In this document: positions 20,016 through 29,786 of the stretch, piece by piece | Position numbering within the stretch: the first letter of the stretch is position 1 | Layout of the letters: each line of letters starts with the position of its first letter | Translations under genes and position numbers: made by a program | The notes under the pieces: generated by a model | Database searches by the model: none | Told to the model about the DNA's origin: nothing | What the model saw: the letters and a program-made list of their open reading frames with translations, nothing else | DNA from: a virus | Direction: 5' to 3' (one strand) | Virus record (IMG/VR): IMGVR_UViG_3300031951_000782 | Span: 1-31,709 of that record | DNA length: 31,709 bases

Positions 20016-21773
20016 ATGTCAGTTAATATTGAGGCTATCGCTCAACGTGTCGATAATCTAAAATTACGCCACGCATCTAGAGATGCTCGTATGTCCGATA
20101 TCCTTGCAGTCCGTAAGGGTAGGATGACAGAGGTATTCCCTGATCTATTCCCTGAGGGAATGAACTCAGCGATGGTTGCTAACTTCGTAGATGTAGCAGC
20201 CCGTGATCTTGCAGAAGTACTTGCTCCACTTCCATCTTTTAATTGCTCAACAACTAATACTACATCAGATCGTGCTAGAGCCTTTGCTGATAAGCGTGGA
20301 ATGATTGCTAATAACTATGTTTACCAATCACGTCTACAATCACAAATGTACTGGGGCGCAGACTGGTATTTCACTTATGGCTTTTTACCTATCCATGTTG
20401 AGTTAGATTGGGAAACACAACTTCCTCGTATTAGAGTAGAAGACCCAATTGGTGCGTATCCTGAGTTTGATAGGTTTGGCCGTTGTATATCATACGCTAA
20501 ACGCTATATGAAAACTCTTGGAGAGTTAGCAAATGAATACCCTGAGTATTCTGGTGAGATACTTGGTCAACTAGGTTATAATCAAAATACTAACTCTGTT
20601 GTAGAAATGATTCGCTATTCTGATAAGAACGATATCATTCTATACGTACCTAGCCGTGGTAACTTAGTATTAAACGCAGCAAAGAACCCAGTAGGCAAGA
20701 TGCTTACATTTATTGCTCGCAAACCCGGTATTGATGAAGAACCACGTGGACAGTTTGATGACGTTTTATATGTACAGTTAGCAAGAGCACGTTTTGCTAA
20801 TCTGGGTATGGAAGCAGCAGAGAAGGCTATTCAAGCCCCTATAGTTGTTCCTAACGATGTAATAGATTTGCCTATGGGACCTGATGCGATTATTCGTACA
20901 TCCCAACCGCAATCCGTTGGTCGAGTTAGACTCGATATACCAAACGCTGCTTTTCAGGAGCAAGCGGCACTTCAGTCAGAAATGCGCTTAGGTGCTCGTT
21001 ATCCTGAAGGTAGATCTGGAACTATTGACGCTAGTGTTATCACTGGTCAAGGTGTTCAGGCTCTACTAGGTGCCTTTGATTCACAAATCAAGGCTGGACA
21101 AACTATACTAGCGGAAACTTTTGAAGAAGTATTAAAGACTTGCTTTGAAGTTGACCAAATAGTATTTGACACAGAGAAATCAGTTAGAGGTGTCGCACAG
21201 GGTACTCCGTACGAGTTAAAGTACATACCAAGCAAAGACATCAAGGGCGACTCTTCAATTGAAGTACGCTATGGATTGATGGCTGGTCTTGACCCATCTC
21301 GCGCTCTAATTTTCTCACTTCAAGCACTCGGTGCTGAACTAGTATCTAAAGATTTCATTCGTAGAGAACTTCCTTGGTCCGTTAACGTTACTTTGGAAGA
21401 ACAACGAATTGAAATTGAAAAGATGCGTTCTAACTTGACCGCTGCTATCACAGCAACTGCGCAAGCAATTCCTGCTATGGCGGCCCAAGGGCAAGACCCA
21501 TCACCTATGATTAAGAATATTGCTGACGTGATCTCACGTACACGCAACGGGGAGAGCATAGAGAATGCTGCGCTAGCCGTATTCACGCCTCCTGCACCTA
21601 CTCCGCAGGAACAGGCCATGGCACAAGCGCAGGCAGGAACGGTTCCACCAGGTTCACAAGCCCCAGTAGAGCAGGCTCCCCTGTCCCCAGCCACTCCTGG
21701 ATCCGCTTCTGGTGGAACCCCACAACAAGGTGCACCAGATTTGATGAGTATATTGGCAGGTTTACAAAGATAA
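20016..21773 (+). CDS. Portal protein
   Basis: A 585-aa protein directly after terL, as expected. The N-terminal half (FVDVAARDLAEVLAPLPSF, then YWGADWYFTYGFLPIHVELD and RVEDPIGAYPEFDRFGR) has the pattern of phage portal clip/wing segments. The middle holds IDASVITGQGVQALLGAFDS and a helix region. The tail is Pro/Gln/Ala-rich (QAQAGTVPPGSQAPVEQ) and probably disordered. It would form the dodecameric ring at the unique vertex. Eight bases separate it from terL and 19 from the protease gene. Confidence 0.88.
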   Translation: MSVNIEAIAQRVDNLKLRHASRDARMSDILAVRKGRMTEVFPDLFPEGMNSAMVANFVDVAARDLAEVLAPLPSFNCSTTNTTSDRARAFADKRGMIANNYVYQSRLQSQMYWGADWYFTYGFLPIHVELDWETQLPRIRVEDPIGAYPEFDRFGRCISYAKRYMKTLGELANEYPEYSGEILGQLGYNQNTNSVVEMIRYSDKNDIILYVPSRGNLVLNAAKNPVGKMLTFIARKPGIDEEPRGQFDDVLYVQLARARFANLGMEAAEKAIQAPIVVPNDVIDLPMGPDAIIRTSQPQSVGRVRLDIPNAAFQEQAALQSEMRLGARYPEGRSGTIDASVITGQGVQALLGAFDSQIKAGQTILAETFEEVLKTCFEVDQIVFDTEKSVRGVAQGTPYELKYIPSKDIKGDSSIEVRYGLMAGLDPSRALIFSLQALGAELVSKDFIRRELPWSVNVTLEEQRIEIEKMRSNLTAAITATAQAIPAMAAQGQDPSPMIKNIADVISRTRNGESIENAALAVFTPPAPTPQEQAMAQAQAGTVPPGSQAPVEQAPLSPATPGSASGGTPQQGAPDLMSILAGLQR

Positions 21774-21792
21774 CTTAGGTAAGTAGGGGACA

Positions 21793-22362
21793 ATGACTGC
21801 AATTGTAGGGATTCAAGGTAAAGGTTGGGCTGTTTTAGCAGCAGACTCTATGACTACGTATACAGATAAACCTTATGTAGCCAAGGGATGCGACAAGATA
21901 GTTAAAGTTGGTGAGTATTTAGTAGCAGTTGCAGGTGATGCAACCGCTGGTGATGTACTTTACAACGTTTGGCAGCCACCTAAAGTAATTAAAACTCAAG
22001 AACCTGATCGTTTTATGATGATTAGAGTACTTCCCTCTATAAGACAAGTACTCACAGAAGCAGGATATGACCCAAATCCTAAGAATAACAAAGATGAAGA
22101 TGCTGGTTGGGATGCTTTAATTTGTTTTAATGGAAAAATATACCAAGTTAGTGATGATTATGGGTATATGCGTGATGATAAAGGTTTATACGGTATAGGT
22201 TCTGGTGGTTCCATAGCACTTGGTGCTCTAGCAGTAATGGATAATGAAACTAAGACCCACGCTAAAGCGTCATCTGCCGCTAAAAAAGCAGTTAATGTTG
22301 CAATTCAATATAACATCTGGTGCGGTGGACCAGTTAATGTAAAAACACAGTTTACTAAATAG
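21793..22362 (+). CDS. HslV/proteasome-beta-like Ntn protease
   Basis: A 189-aa protein starting Met-Thr-Ala-Ile-Val, very like the start of HslV. Removal of Met would leave Thr1 as nucleophile. Asp17 lies in VLAADSMTT and the usual Lys33 position is met by Lys in GCDKIVKV (mature residue 34). AGDATAGDVL corresponds to the AGGTADA stretch of HslV, and GIGSGGSIALGAL to the proteasome GSG motif. All key catalytic positions are present, so an active threonine protease is predicted. It lies between the portal and scaffold genes, the usual place of prohead proteases. A sensible role is scaffold or capsid cleavage. Confidence 0.8.
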   Translation: MTAIVGIQGKGWAVLAADSMTTYTDKPYVAKGCDKIVKVGEYLVAVAGDATAGDVLYNVWQPPKVIKTQEPDRFMMIRVLPSIRQVLTEAGYDPNPKNNKDEDAGWDALICFNGKIYQVSDDYGYMRDDKGLYGIGSGGSIALGALAVMDNETKTHAKASSAAKKAVNVAIQYNIWCGGPVNVKTQFTK

Positions 22363-22370
22363 GAGATATT

Positions 22371-22820
22371 ATGGTGAGAGAAGTTATAAGCGGAGTTGGC
22401 GCAGATGCCAAACGTGTTGATTTGAATAACTCCAACAAAGTGACTGAACGTGTAAAAAAATTACAAAGAGATGCAAAGATTCAGAACGCTACAGGCGGAA
22501 CTTATAGCCAGGCTAGTCAATTACAAGACTTAGCATCAGGTGCTTCAACTGAAATGCCTCAGGCTGTAGTTGGTGCTACTCCTAATCCTAGAACTATTGC
22601 TTCAAGCATACGTATGTCTTCATTAGATCAGATGAATGAGAACCCAGGCCCTATTACTGATGGTGCTCCTGGAAATACTCCTGGACGTCAACCTGAAGAA
22701 TTACCTGGTCCTGTTGATGGACCTGACAACAACGCTATTCTAGCCCGTGCTATGTTCATGATGGATCCAACTCCTATGAACCGCAGATTATTAGAGTCAT
22801 TCCTTCAAGAAGGTCGTTAA
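22371..22820 (+). CDS. Hypothetical head-module protein
   Basis: A 149-aa protein with a basic helical start (VTERVKKLQRDAKIQ), a low-complexity Gly/Pro/Asn middle (NPGPITDGAPGNTPGRQPEE) and a short C-terminal helix (ARAMFMMDPTPMNRRLLES). AGGAG (22362-22366) is five bases before the ATG. Its stop overlaps the giant gene's start by one base (TAATG). The disordered, Pro-rich make-up suits a scaffold-linked or packaged protein, or a substrate of the neighbouring protease. Function unknown. Confidence 0.75.
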   Translation: MVREVISGVGADAKRVDLNNSNKVTERVKKLQRDAKIQNATGGTYSQASQLQDLASGASTEMPQAVVGATPNPRTIASSIRMSSLDQMNENPGPITDGAPGNTPGRQPEELPGPVDGPDNNAILARAMFMMDPTPMNRRLLESFLQEGR

Positions 22821-25800
22821 TGTCAATAGTAGATCCTCTGGTATCTTCTTGGAACAAGTATAAATATACAAGTTTATTTGATACAGATACACGAACAGGT
22901 AATTTATCTACCCTTGTAGATCAACAATTATCTGGTCTTGACCCTGCCGTAATACAAAATTATAATTCGCTTTTAGCAAAGTTTCCTAATCAAAGTAAAG
23001 ACTACCTTCTTAGTGCTGCTAAGATTGGTTTAAATTCAACATCTAAAGGTATTGAAAAACTATCAGCAAACGATGGTATCAATCAGTTAAAGCAAGACTT
23101 AATTAACGTTGATAGCATTAAGAGTGAGGCTGAAAAGAATAAAGGTTTTAGACAGGGCGTTTACAGCGTTTTAAAAGGTGTTACTCGCGCTGGATTTGCT
23201 ACAATACAATCACCTTATCAGTACATCTCTAACGTAGGTAGAAATATCTATGCTAAGGCTAAAGGCGAGATTAGTACAGGACAGTTAATTAGTAATGTTT
23301 CTCTAAGTGAACTTTACGGAGAAGAAACTAATTTAGGACAACTTCTACGTGCAACTGCTGGTGCAGTTACTGGTAAAGGTCCAATTGATACTGGTTCTGG
23401 ATTCTTTGTTGCTCCTGAGAGCAAGGTAGGCGCTGCACAGGCTAAGGCTATGTCCGCTTATGGACGTGTAAATGGTAAATCATTTACTATAGGCCGTGCA
23501 TCTATGAATGTTTTAGGTGCTGATCCAAACAGTACTCCTTATCGTGTAATGTCAGGTATCGTTGATGGCGTACTTGCTGTCGGTACAGATCCAACTCTAT
23601 GGGTTGGCCCTGGTTCTGTAACTAAAATTATCCAAGGTGGTAAAGAATTACAGAAAGCCAAGACTGCTGCTCAAGCAGTTCTTGATGAAGTGGATGCTGC
23701 AAAAGCAGCAGATATTAAGAATTTAAGTAAGCAAGAAAAACAATTAATTAAAGAACGTGTAGGTAGTGAAAAGAAAGTACGTCGTACTTTAGATAACTCT
23801 TACATGAGGGCTGAAAGAGAATTAACTAAGACTCAACAGTCTAAGAGTAATGCTATAATTAAGAAATTAGAGAAAGCATTAACTGTTGGATTCTCTCGTG
23901 GTACAAGAGTAGAGGGTGACCCAGAGGTTGTCGCTGCTATTGCAGATGGAAGTATTGGCGATTTCGTAACTGCTGAACTTGCTGCAAAGAAACCACAAGG
24001 TGTTATTGATTCTATTGCTCAATTAGAAGCAGATCAAATTAACACAGGCGAAGCATTCGTTGGTATCTTTACTGAAGACCTTCCTAAACCTGGAAAGTTA
24101 CAATTCGGTGCATATACGGACAAAGAGTACATTCTTACTGGTTCAAGTAAAGAGCCTCTAGATGTATATGACATATCTAAGACCTATAAAGGCGCAACTC
24201 AAGACGAGATAATTGAAGAGTCTGCTAGACGTGCTAATTTCTGGGATGAATTACAAGGTGAACTTCGTAATCCTGAGATTAGTGATGATTTAAGAAAATC
24301 ATTAAATGCTTATGTTACAAAAGGTGCTGAGGGTAAACTTGGTCCTAAAGCATCTATGGATGATATTCTTTCTAATGCTGGAGCCGAGAGTGTTGCCACT
24401 CTTATGGCCAGAGCACTTGCAAGTAAAAATGAAGAATTAATAATAACTGTATCTAACGCTATTGAAAATAGTTGGGTAGCAGATGCTTATAGCAACGTCC
24501 GTGCTATCAATGGTGGTATGGGTGGAGTTGTAATTAAGAATGGTGAAAAGGTCGGAGCACGCAGAGTAGGTGTTACTGACACTATTACATCATTAACTGG
24601 TGATGCAGCCATGGGTACTAAACTAGGTGCTAAACTAGTTGAATCTATTAAGAGTGCTCAAGATGAAATTTTAGAGGCAAACGCCGCTTTAGAAAGTGCC
24701 AAAGCAGCACGTGCTGGCATTGATGGTAAGTTAAAAGAAATTGAAGTATTACGTGACTATGCTGCACAAGATCCAGAGTTAGTTGCTCAGATACTAAATG
24801 ATCCTGAGAACATTGGTATTGCCAAACTTATGGGTCTTGAAATGGACATTGCAGATACTCAGTATCTAAAAGAGTTCTATAGATCTGAAGTTGGATTAGT
24901 TGATGGCTTTGGTGGCGGAGCAAAAGGTGATTTAAATAAGGCTGCTACATATTTGCTAGGAAAACGCTTTGCTCAAGTAGCAGAGGTTGTAGCAAAAGAG
25001 ACAGACTTCTCTCGCTTACATAGATTATTTGGCCGTAAATTAGATGCCGAGATGACCAAGGAATTGGTTACTGCAACTACAAGTGATGATGTAATATCTA
25101 TATTCTTAAAGCACTTAGCAGCACCTACATCTGATCCAAAGGTATTCCGATCTTTAGCCCTTAGGGGAGAAGCAGCAAAGTTAGCCAATAGTCCTGTATT
25201 TAAAGTTGTTCCATCTATTGCTACTAAAGCAATTACTCAGGTGGAAAAAATTGAAAGAGGGTTTGGTCGTTACTTTACCCAATCTGTAGTATTACCTCTT
25301 GATGATATTGATAGACTTGTAAATGGTATGGAAGACTGGATGTCTTCTGCTGGTATTTCAGATGAGATCATATCAACTACAATTAATAGAATTGCTGCTG
25401 CACCTTCCGTAAGAGAACGCTCTGGTATTGTATTTCAAGAAATTGAAAATGCTCAGGTCGCAATAGCAAATAAACTTGCACCTAACGATGAAGAACTTGC
25501 TAGCGCAGTACGTGATGCATTCCGTGCTACTGGCAGAGAAAATGCTATTATCAAACAATATGTTGCTGAGAAACTAGCAAAAGGTGAACTTCCATCTCTT
25601 GATGGAGTATTCATAAATGGACAATTAACTACCCATACGTTTGCTGGTGACCAGGCTATATTTGAATATCAATTCCTAGATGATGTAATTAGATTACCTG
25701 ATACTAGAGATATTAAGAAACTTATAAGCAAATATAATGATAATAAAATTAAATATGGTGCTAAAAATGCTTTAGATAACTTTAATGCTGTAATTGGCGA

Positions 25801-28633
25801 TAATTGGAGAACTGCTCAACTAGCATTCCGTGTTGCATATATCATGCGTAACATTGGTGAAATGCAGTTCCGTCAATATTTTTCTGGGCATGATTCATTA
25901 TTTAATCATCCACTAGGTTATATAGCAATGATTGCTGGTAGTCAAGATGGCGGTAAGGTTAGACAATTACTTGGTAAGATGTCTAAATACGGTAATGATG
26001 TCAACGGTAATAAACTTATAGGCAAAGATGCAGAAATAAATGCATCAATTTCTGAGGCCGTGGAAGAACACTTTAACTTTCTTGCTAGAAATCATAACTC
26101 AGGTGATCCAAGATTTGCATTTGTAGGTAAAATATATGAAGCAATTGGTATTGAAAGTGATAAATACCACGTTGGTTTATCTAATACTTTAATTCGTGCT
26201 TACTCTGATAGACTTATACCATTAGTTGCTAACTATGCTGGCGGTCCAGAAGATGATTTAGTTCGTCTTTTAGTTGAAGGTAAAGGCGAGAAGTTTGCTG
26301 GCATATTAGAAGATTTAGTAAATGGTGGCAGAAACGGTGTTACATCAGGTGACTTTGCTACTCTATTCTTAAGAGACCAAAAGAAAGTAGAAGGAAGATA
26401 TAATCTTTCTCCTGATAATATAATTGCAGAAAACGTAAAGACTTACTTATTTGATGCTGAATCTACAGGTTCTGTAGCACGTTATGTTAATAACGTTATT
26501 GGAACTGGCGCTAAGTCAGTAGATATGCGTAGACTTCTTGCTGATGGTCAAGTTATTGTAAATGGTAAGAAAATTGAGATTCCTTCTTACAAGAAGGTTG
26601 GAAACATTAATGACTTTGCTGACGAAGACGGTGCATTTAAGACCCTTATAGCCCGTAATTTTCCTAGAGAAGATATGACTGGTTCTACAGTTATCCATGT
26701 ACGTGATAAAAGATTTGGTCAACTTGAAGGAAAGTTTTTACTTGAGGCAGTAGAGAAATTCTTTGATATTTCTACTAAGGTAGAAAACGTAGTTAACTTT
26801 TCTCCTGAATTCCGCATGTCGTACTGGGACCATGTAGGCCGTTATGTAGGTATGATTAATGACTCTGCTTTAAAGTCTTTATTAGTTAATGCCCAGAAGT
26901 CGTTGGCACCTTTAACTGTAAATGGAAAAAGCATAAGCATTCGCCGTCATCCATCACTACGTGCTATTAACAAAGAAATTGCTGCCCGTAAAAAGGGCAA
27001 GTCAGTTACTGATGGAATTGACCTAGAAACAATGAATTCTATGGCTGCTAAACAAGCATCTAAGTATACTAAAGATTTATTCTACGATGCATCTAAGCAA
27101 CGCCAATATGCTAATGCAATGAGAATTATATTCCCATTCGCACAGGCACAGTTCAATACTATGTACAAGTGGAGTCAACTCCTAAAGGATAATCCTGTAC
27201 AGTTCTATAAACTAGGCCGTGCTTACAATGCATTAACTCAACCAGGCTCTAGTGCGATCTATGATTTAACTGGAACTAAATATGATGAGAACCAAGGCTT
27301 CTTCTACAAAGATGAATTTGGCGAGACTCGTTTCCGTTATCCATTAGCAGGTAGCATTATTGGTGCTATGGCTGGTAAGAATCTTGATACAGCACAGGCG
27401 CTACAAATTACTGCACCTGTTCAGTCATTAAACTTAGTCTTTGGTGCAGTCAATCCAGCAATTCCTGGCATTGGTCCTATGGGGCAGATAATTTATGCAG
27501 CAAGTGGTAAGTCTAAAGCATTTGGTCCTGAGTGGGATGCTATGCGTCAGATCATATTCCCGTTTGGTGAGCCAAGTGGTATTGATGATTTATTACTTCC
27601 AGCATGGCTTAAAAAATCATTCTTCCTTGCTATCAACAATGATACTCAAGTAGAACGTGGTGTAAAAGACTGGGCTTCGTATCTAGCATCTACTGGTAAG
27701 TATGGAGAAAATCCATTAGCAAATGATGCTGAACGTAATCAAATATTTAATGATGCTCGTGGCTTGTCTCGTTGGACAGGTTTATTTACTGCATTCTTCC
27801 AATCAATTGCTCCTGCAACTCCTTCTCAAGAGGTGTTCGCTAAGGACAAGAACGGTGCTTTAAGAACTCAAAGTTTCTTATACAGCGCTTATGACCAGAT
27901 AAGTAAAAAACATCCTGGTGATTACTTTGCCGCTGTTGGTGAATTCTCTGATACATTTGGCATTAAGAACCTATTAGCAGTTCTTGCTGGTTCCACACGA
28001 AGTGTTCGTGGTACTGGAGATGCTTGGTCGTTCTTGAACAAGAATCCAGATGTTGCAGATAAGTACGCTACAAAGGCTGGAGACATCGTTCCTTACTTCT
28101 TCCCTGGTGGAGAAGCAGCAACTGCCTACTATAACTGGCAGAAGGCTACAGGCCGTCGTCGTACTCTACGCCCTGAAGAGTTAGAACAATACGCTGAAAA
28201 CATTGTTTACCAAATGGCTAAGTCTCAGATATCTGAAGAACAAGCAGCCATGGGTTATAGTGATGTTTGGTATACTCAGGAAGTAATAAAACTAAATGAC
28301 CAATTTGGTGGAAATGCTCCTGTTATGGCAGTTGATATTGGTTCGGCAGAAGAAAAGATAGCAAATGTTGGTAGAGCATTAGCAGAGCCATCATTCCAAG
28401 AATCTCCTATCTATAAAGAAACTGCTCAATTCTATGCAGCATATAAAGATTTAGAGAAGTATCTTCAAGAAGTTAGAACTACTGCTACTCCTCAAATGGG
28501 TGCAGGATTCTGGTTTGCCAAGGAAGAGGCTAGAAAGTTAGAAGATTTAGCAACGCAATTAATGATTAATAACCCAGCATTTGCTCGTATGTATTACGGG
28601 GTGTTTGCTTCAAAACTGAAGGTTGAGGAATAA
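22820..28633 (+). CDS. Giant virion-associated protein (1937 aa)
   Basis: The longest gene in the window, about 5.8 kb. Long helical and coiled-coil-like stretches (for example around LDEVDAAKAADIKNLSKQEK and LEANAALESAKAARAGIDGK) alternate with mixed domains. Near residue 1430 is YANAMRIIFPFAQAQFNTMY, a hydrophobic/aromatic segment resembling that of large polyvalent or injected phage proteins. A Gly/Ala hydrophobic patch follows (PLAGSIIGAMAG). No Walker, nuclease or protease motif is obvious. Location between the portal and scaffold genes, rather than after the capsid, argues for an internal or ejected virion protein instead of a classical tape measure. Both remain possible. Confidence 0.8.
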   Translation: MSIVDPLVSSWNKYKYTSLFDTDTRTGNLSTLVDQQLSGLDPAVIQNYNSLLAKFPNQSKDYLLSAAKIGLNSTSKGIEKLSANDGINQLKQDLINVDSIKSEAEKNKGFRQGVYSVLKGVTRAGFATIQSPYQYISNVGRNIYAKAKGEISTGQLISNVSLSELYGEETNLGQLLRATAGAVTGKGPIDTGSGFFVAPESKVGAAQAKAMSAYGRVNGKSFTIGRASMNVLGADPNSTPYRVMSGIVDGVLAVGTDPTLWVGPGSVTKIIQGGKELQKAKTAAQAVLDEVDAAKAADIKNLSKQEKQLIKERVGSEKKVRRTLDNSYMRAERELTKTQQSKSNAIIKKLEKALTVGFSRGTRVEGDPEVVAAIADGSIGDFVTAELAAKKPQGVIDSIAQLEADQINTGEAFVGIFTEDLPKPGKLQFGAYTDKEYILTGSSKEPLDVYDISKTYKGATQDEIIEESARRANFWDELQGELRNPEISDDLRKSLNAYVTKGAEGKLGPKASMDDILSNAGAESVATLMARALASKNEELIITVSNAIENSWVADAYSNVRAINGGMGGVVIKNGEKVGARRVGVTDTITSLTGDAAMGTKLGAKLVESIKSAQDEILEANAALESAKAARAGIDGKLKEIEVLRDYAAQDPELVAQILNDPENIGIAKLMGLEMDIADTQYLKEFYRSEVGLVDGFGGGAKGDLNKAATYLLGKRFAQVAEVVAKETDFSRLHRLFGRKLDAEMTKELVTATTSDDVISIFLKHLAAPTSDPKVFRSLALRGEAAKLANSPVFKVVPSIATKAITQVEKIERGFGRYFTQSVVLPLDDIDRLVNGMEDWMSSAGISDEIISTTINRIAAAPSVRERSGIVFQEIENAQVAIANKLAPNDEELASAVRDAFRATGRENAIIKQYVAEKLAKGELPSLDGVFINGQLTTHTFAGDQAIFEYQFLDDVIRLPDTRDIKKLISKYNDNKIKYGAKNALDNFNAVIGDNWRTAQLAFRVAYIMRNIGEMQFRQYFSGHDSLFNHPLGYIAMIAGSQDGGKVRQLLGKMSKYGNDVNGNKLIGKDAEINASISEAVEEHFNFLARNHNSGDPRFAFVGKIYEAIGIESDKYHVGLSNTLIRAYSDRLIPLVANYAGGPEDDLVRLLVEGKGEKFAGILEDLVNGGRNGVTSGDFATLFLRDQKKVEGRYNLSPDNIIAENVKTYLFDAESTGSVARYVNNVIGTGAKSVDMRRLLADGQVIVNGKKIEIPSYKKVGNINDFADEDGAFKTLIARNFPREDMTGSTVIHVRDKRFGQLEGKFLLEAVEKFFDISTKVENVVNFSPEFRMSYWDHVGRYVGMINDSALKSLLVNAQKSLAPLTVNGKSISIRRHPSLRAINKEIAARKKGKSVTDGIDLETMNSMAAKQASKYTKDLFYDASKQRQYANAMRIIFPFAQAQFNTMYKWSQLLKDNPVQFYKLGRAYNALTQPGSSAIYDLTGTKYDENQGFFYKDEFGETRFRYPLAGSIIGAMAGKNLDTAQALQITAPVQSLNLVFGAVNPAIPGIGPMGQIIYAASGKSKAFGPEWDAMRQIIFPFGEPSGIDDLLLPAWLKKSFFLAINNDTQVERGVKDWASYLASTGKYGENPLANDAERNQIFNDARGLSRWTGLFTAFFQSIAPATPSQEVFAKDKNGALRTQSFLYSAYDQISKKHPGDYFAAVGEFSDTFGIKNLLAVLAGSTRSVRGTGDAWSFLNKNPDVADKYATKAGDIVPYFFPGGEAATAYYNWQKATGRRRTLRPEELEQYAENIVYQMAKSQISEEQAAMGYSDVWYTQEVIKLNDQFGGNAPVMAVDIGSAEEKIANVGRALAEPSFQESPIYKETAQFYAAYKDLEKYLQEVRTTATPQMGAGFWFAKEEARKLEDLATQLMINNPAFARMYYGVFASKLKVEE

Positions 28634-28634
28634 G

Positions 28635-29786
28635 TTGTCAATTAATCAAGGACCACAGTATTTATCAGATGCTGCTAAACTTGCTCAAGTACAAGCAAAA
28701 GATTCATTTGAGTTAAAGTCACAAGTCTATACTAATCCTGCTGCTTATTCTTATGCTATAGGTAACTACCTATTAAACTGGCGTAATGAACAAAGTCCAG
28801 TACCTGGGTTCATTAACAAGTTAGACTATATCCAAGCATTACTACGTGGAACTGGTTTATCTAAGGATACTACTCCTAGAGGAATCATTGGAAACGATGA
28901 CACTAAGGCTCTACAAGAAGTATCTAGAATATCCCTTCAAAACGGTATTCCATTTCTTGATACCCTTAAAGAACTATACTCTACCAAGAGTGTAAATACT
29001 GTTAAGTTTAGCAAGAGTATTGCTACCTCTATTAAGTTACTAGATGATACAGATGCTAAGTCTCAACTATCTAATGCATACTTCCAGGCTTATGGAGAAT
29101 TTCCACCTGAAAATGTAATAACTGAATTTAAGAACCTACGTAACATTGAGGCTAAGAAACAACAAGCCAAGAGCGTAACTACTATGACCACCCAGGGTGA
29201 TGTCACTAGTACAAAGACTACTACCTTTGATGAAGGATTTACCAAAGAGGAACAACAACAGTTCCTTGCCAACTACCTTGTTAAGAACTTTGATGTTGCT
29301 ACAAGTGATGGTCTCGGCGGTCAGGCTAAGTCGCTGTATGACCAAATCGTTGGTGTACATAAAAATAACCTATTAACTGAACCAGACCTACCTGCAGTTG
29401 CTGGAGTTATCAAGAATGTTCTTAGTGCCTCAGATGACAAAGTTGCAAGCGAAATATTAAATCAATACTTTGGTCAACAGAGAAGAATTGCTTCTACTAA
29501 ATTCCTAGGTATTCAAAATAACCTTATTGGTGGTGACGATGTTATGACTTATGTCAAGCCAATGCAAGATGGTCTCATGAAAACCTTTGGTCGTAATGTT
29601 GCCGCTGATGATAAATTAATTGTCAGCGCTTTAAACTTCAAAGATGAAAAGGGAAACTATCGCCCTATGAACGATTTAGAATTAGACAACCTGGTAATGA
29701 GTGATCCTCGTTTTGCCACTAGCCCTATGGCTATTCAAAGAGGTACTGCTCTAGCCGAAAAACTAGCCAAGGAATTAGGTAGATAA
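28635..29786 (+). CDS. Hypothetical structural protein
   Basis: A 383-aa protein. The likely start is TTG 28635, one base after the giant gene's stop, with GAGGA (28625-28629) five bases upstream. An upstream TTG at 28623 is in frame but overlaps the preceding gene without a site. Residues 1-150 are helical with aromatic clusters (YSYAIGNYLLNWRNEQ), 180-200 a Lys/Thr-rich linker, and the rest helical with FGQQRRIASTKFLGIQNN. It has no recognisable enzyme motif. Position and coupling suggest a virion or internal-core protein that works with the 1937-aa gene product. Confidence 0.78.
   Translation: MSINQGPQYLSDAAKLAQVQAKDSFELKSQVYTNPAAYSYAIGNYLLNWRNEQSPVPGFINKLDYIQALLRGTGLSKDTTPRGIIGNDDTKALQEVSRISLQNGIPFLDTLKELYSTKSVNTVKFSKSIATSIKLLDDTDAKSQLSNAYFQAYGEFPPENVITEFKNLRNIEAKKQQAKSVTTMTTQGDVTSTKTTTFDEGFTKEEQQQFLANYLVKNFDVATSDGLGGQAKSLYDQIVGVHKNNLLTEPDLPAVAGVIKNVLSASDDKVASEILNQYFGQQRRIASTKFLGIQNNLIGGDDVMTYVKPMQDGLMKTFGRNVAADDKLIVSALNFKDEKGNYRPMNDLELDNLVMSDPRFATSPMAIQRGTALAEKLAKELGR

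Noticed and set aside
21320-21802. - strand 160-codon frame over the portal end
   Set aside because: It is antisense to the Pro/Ala-rich portal tail, which creates open frames by composition.
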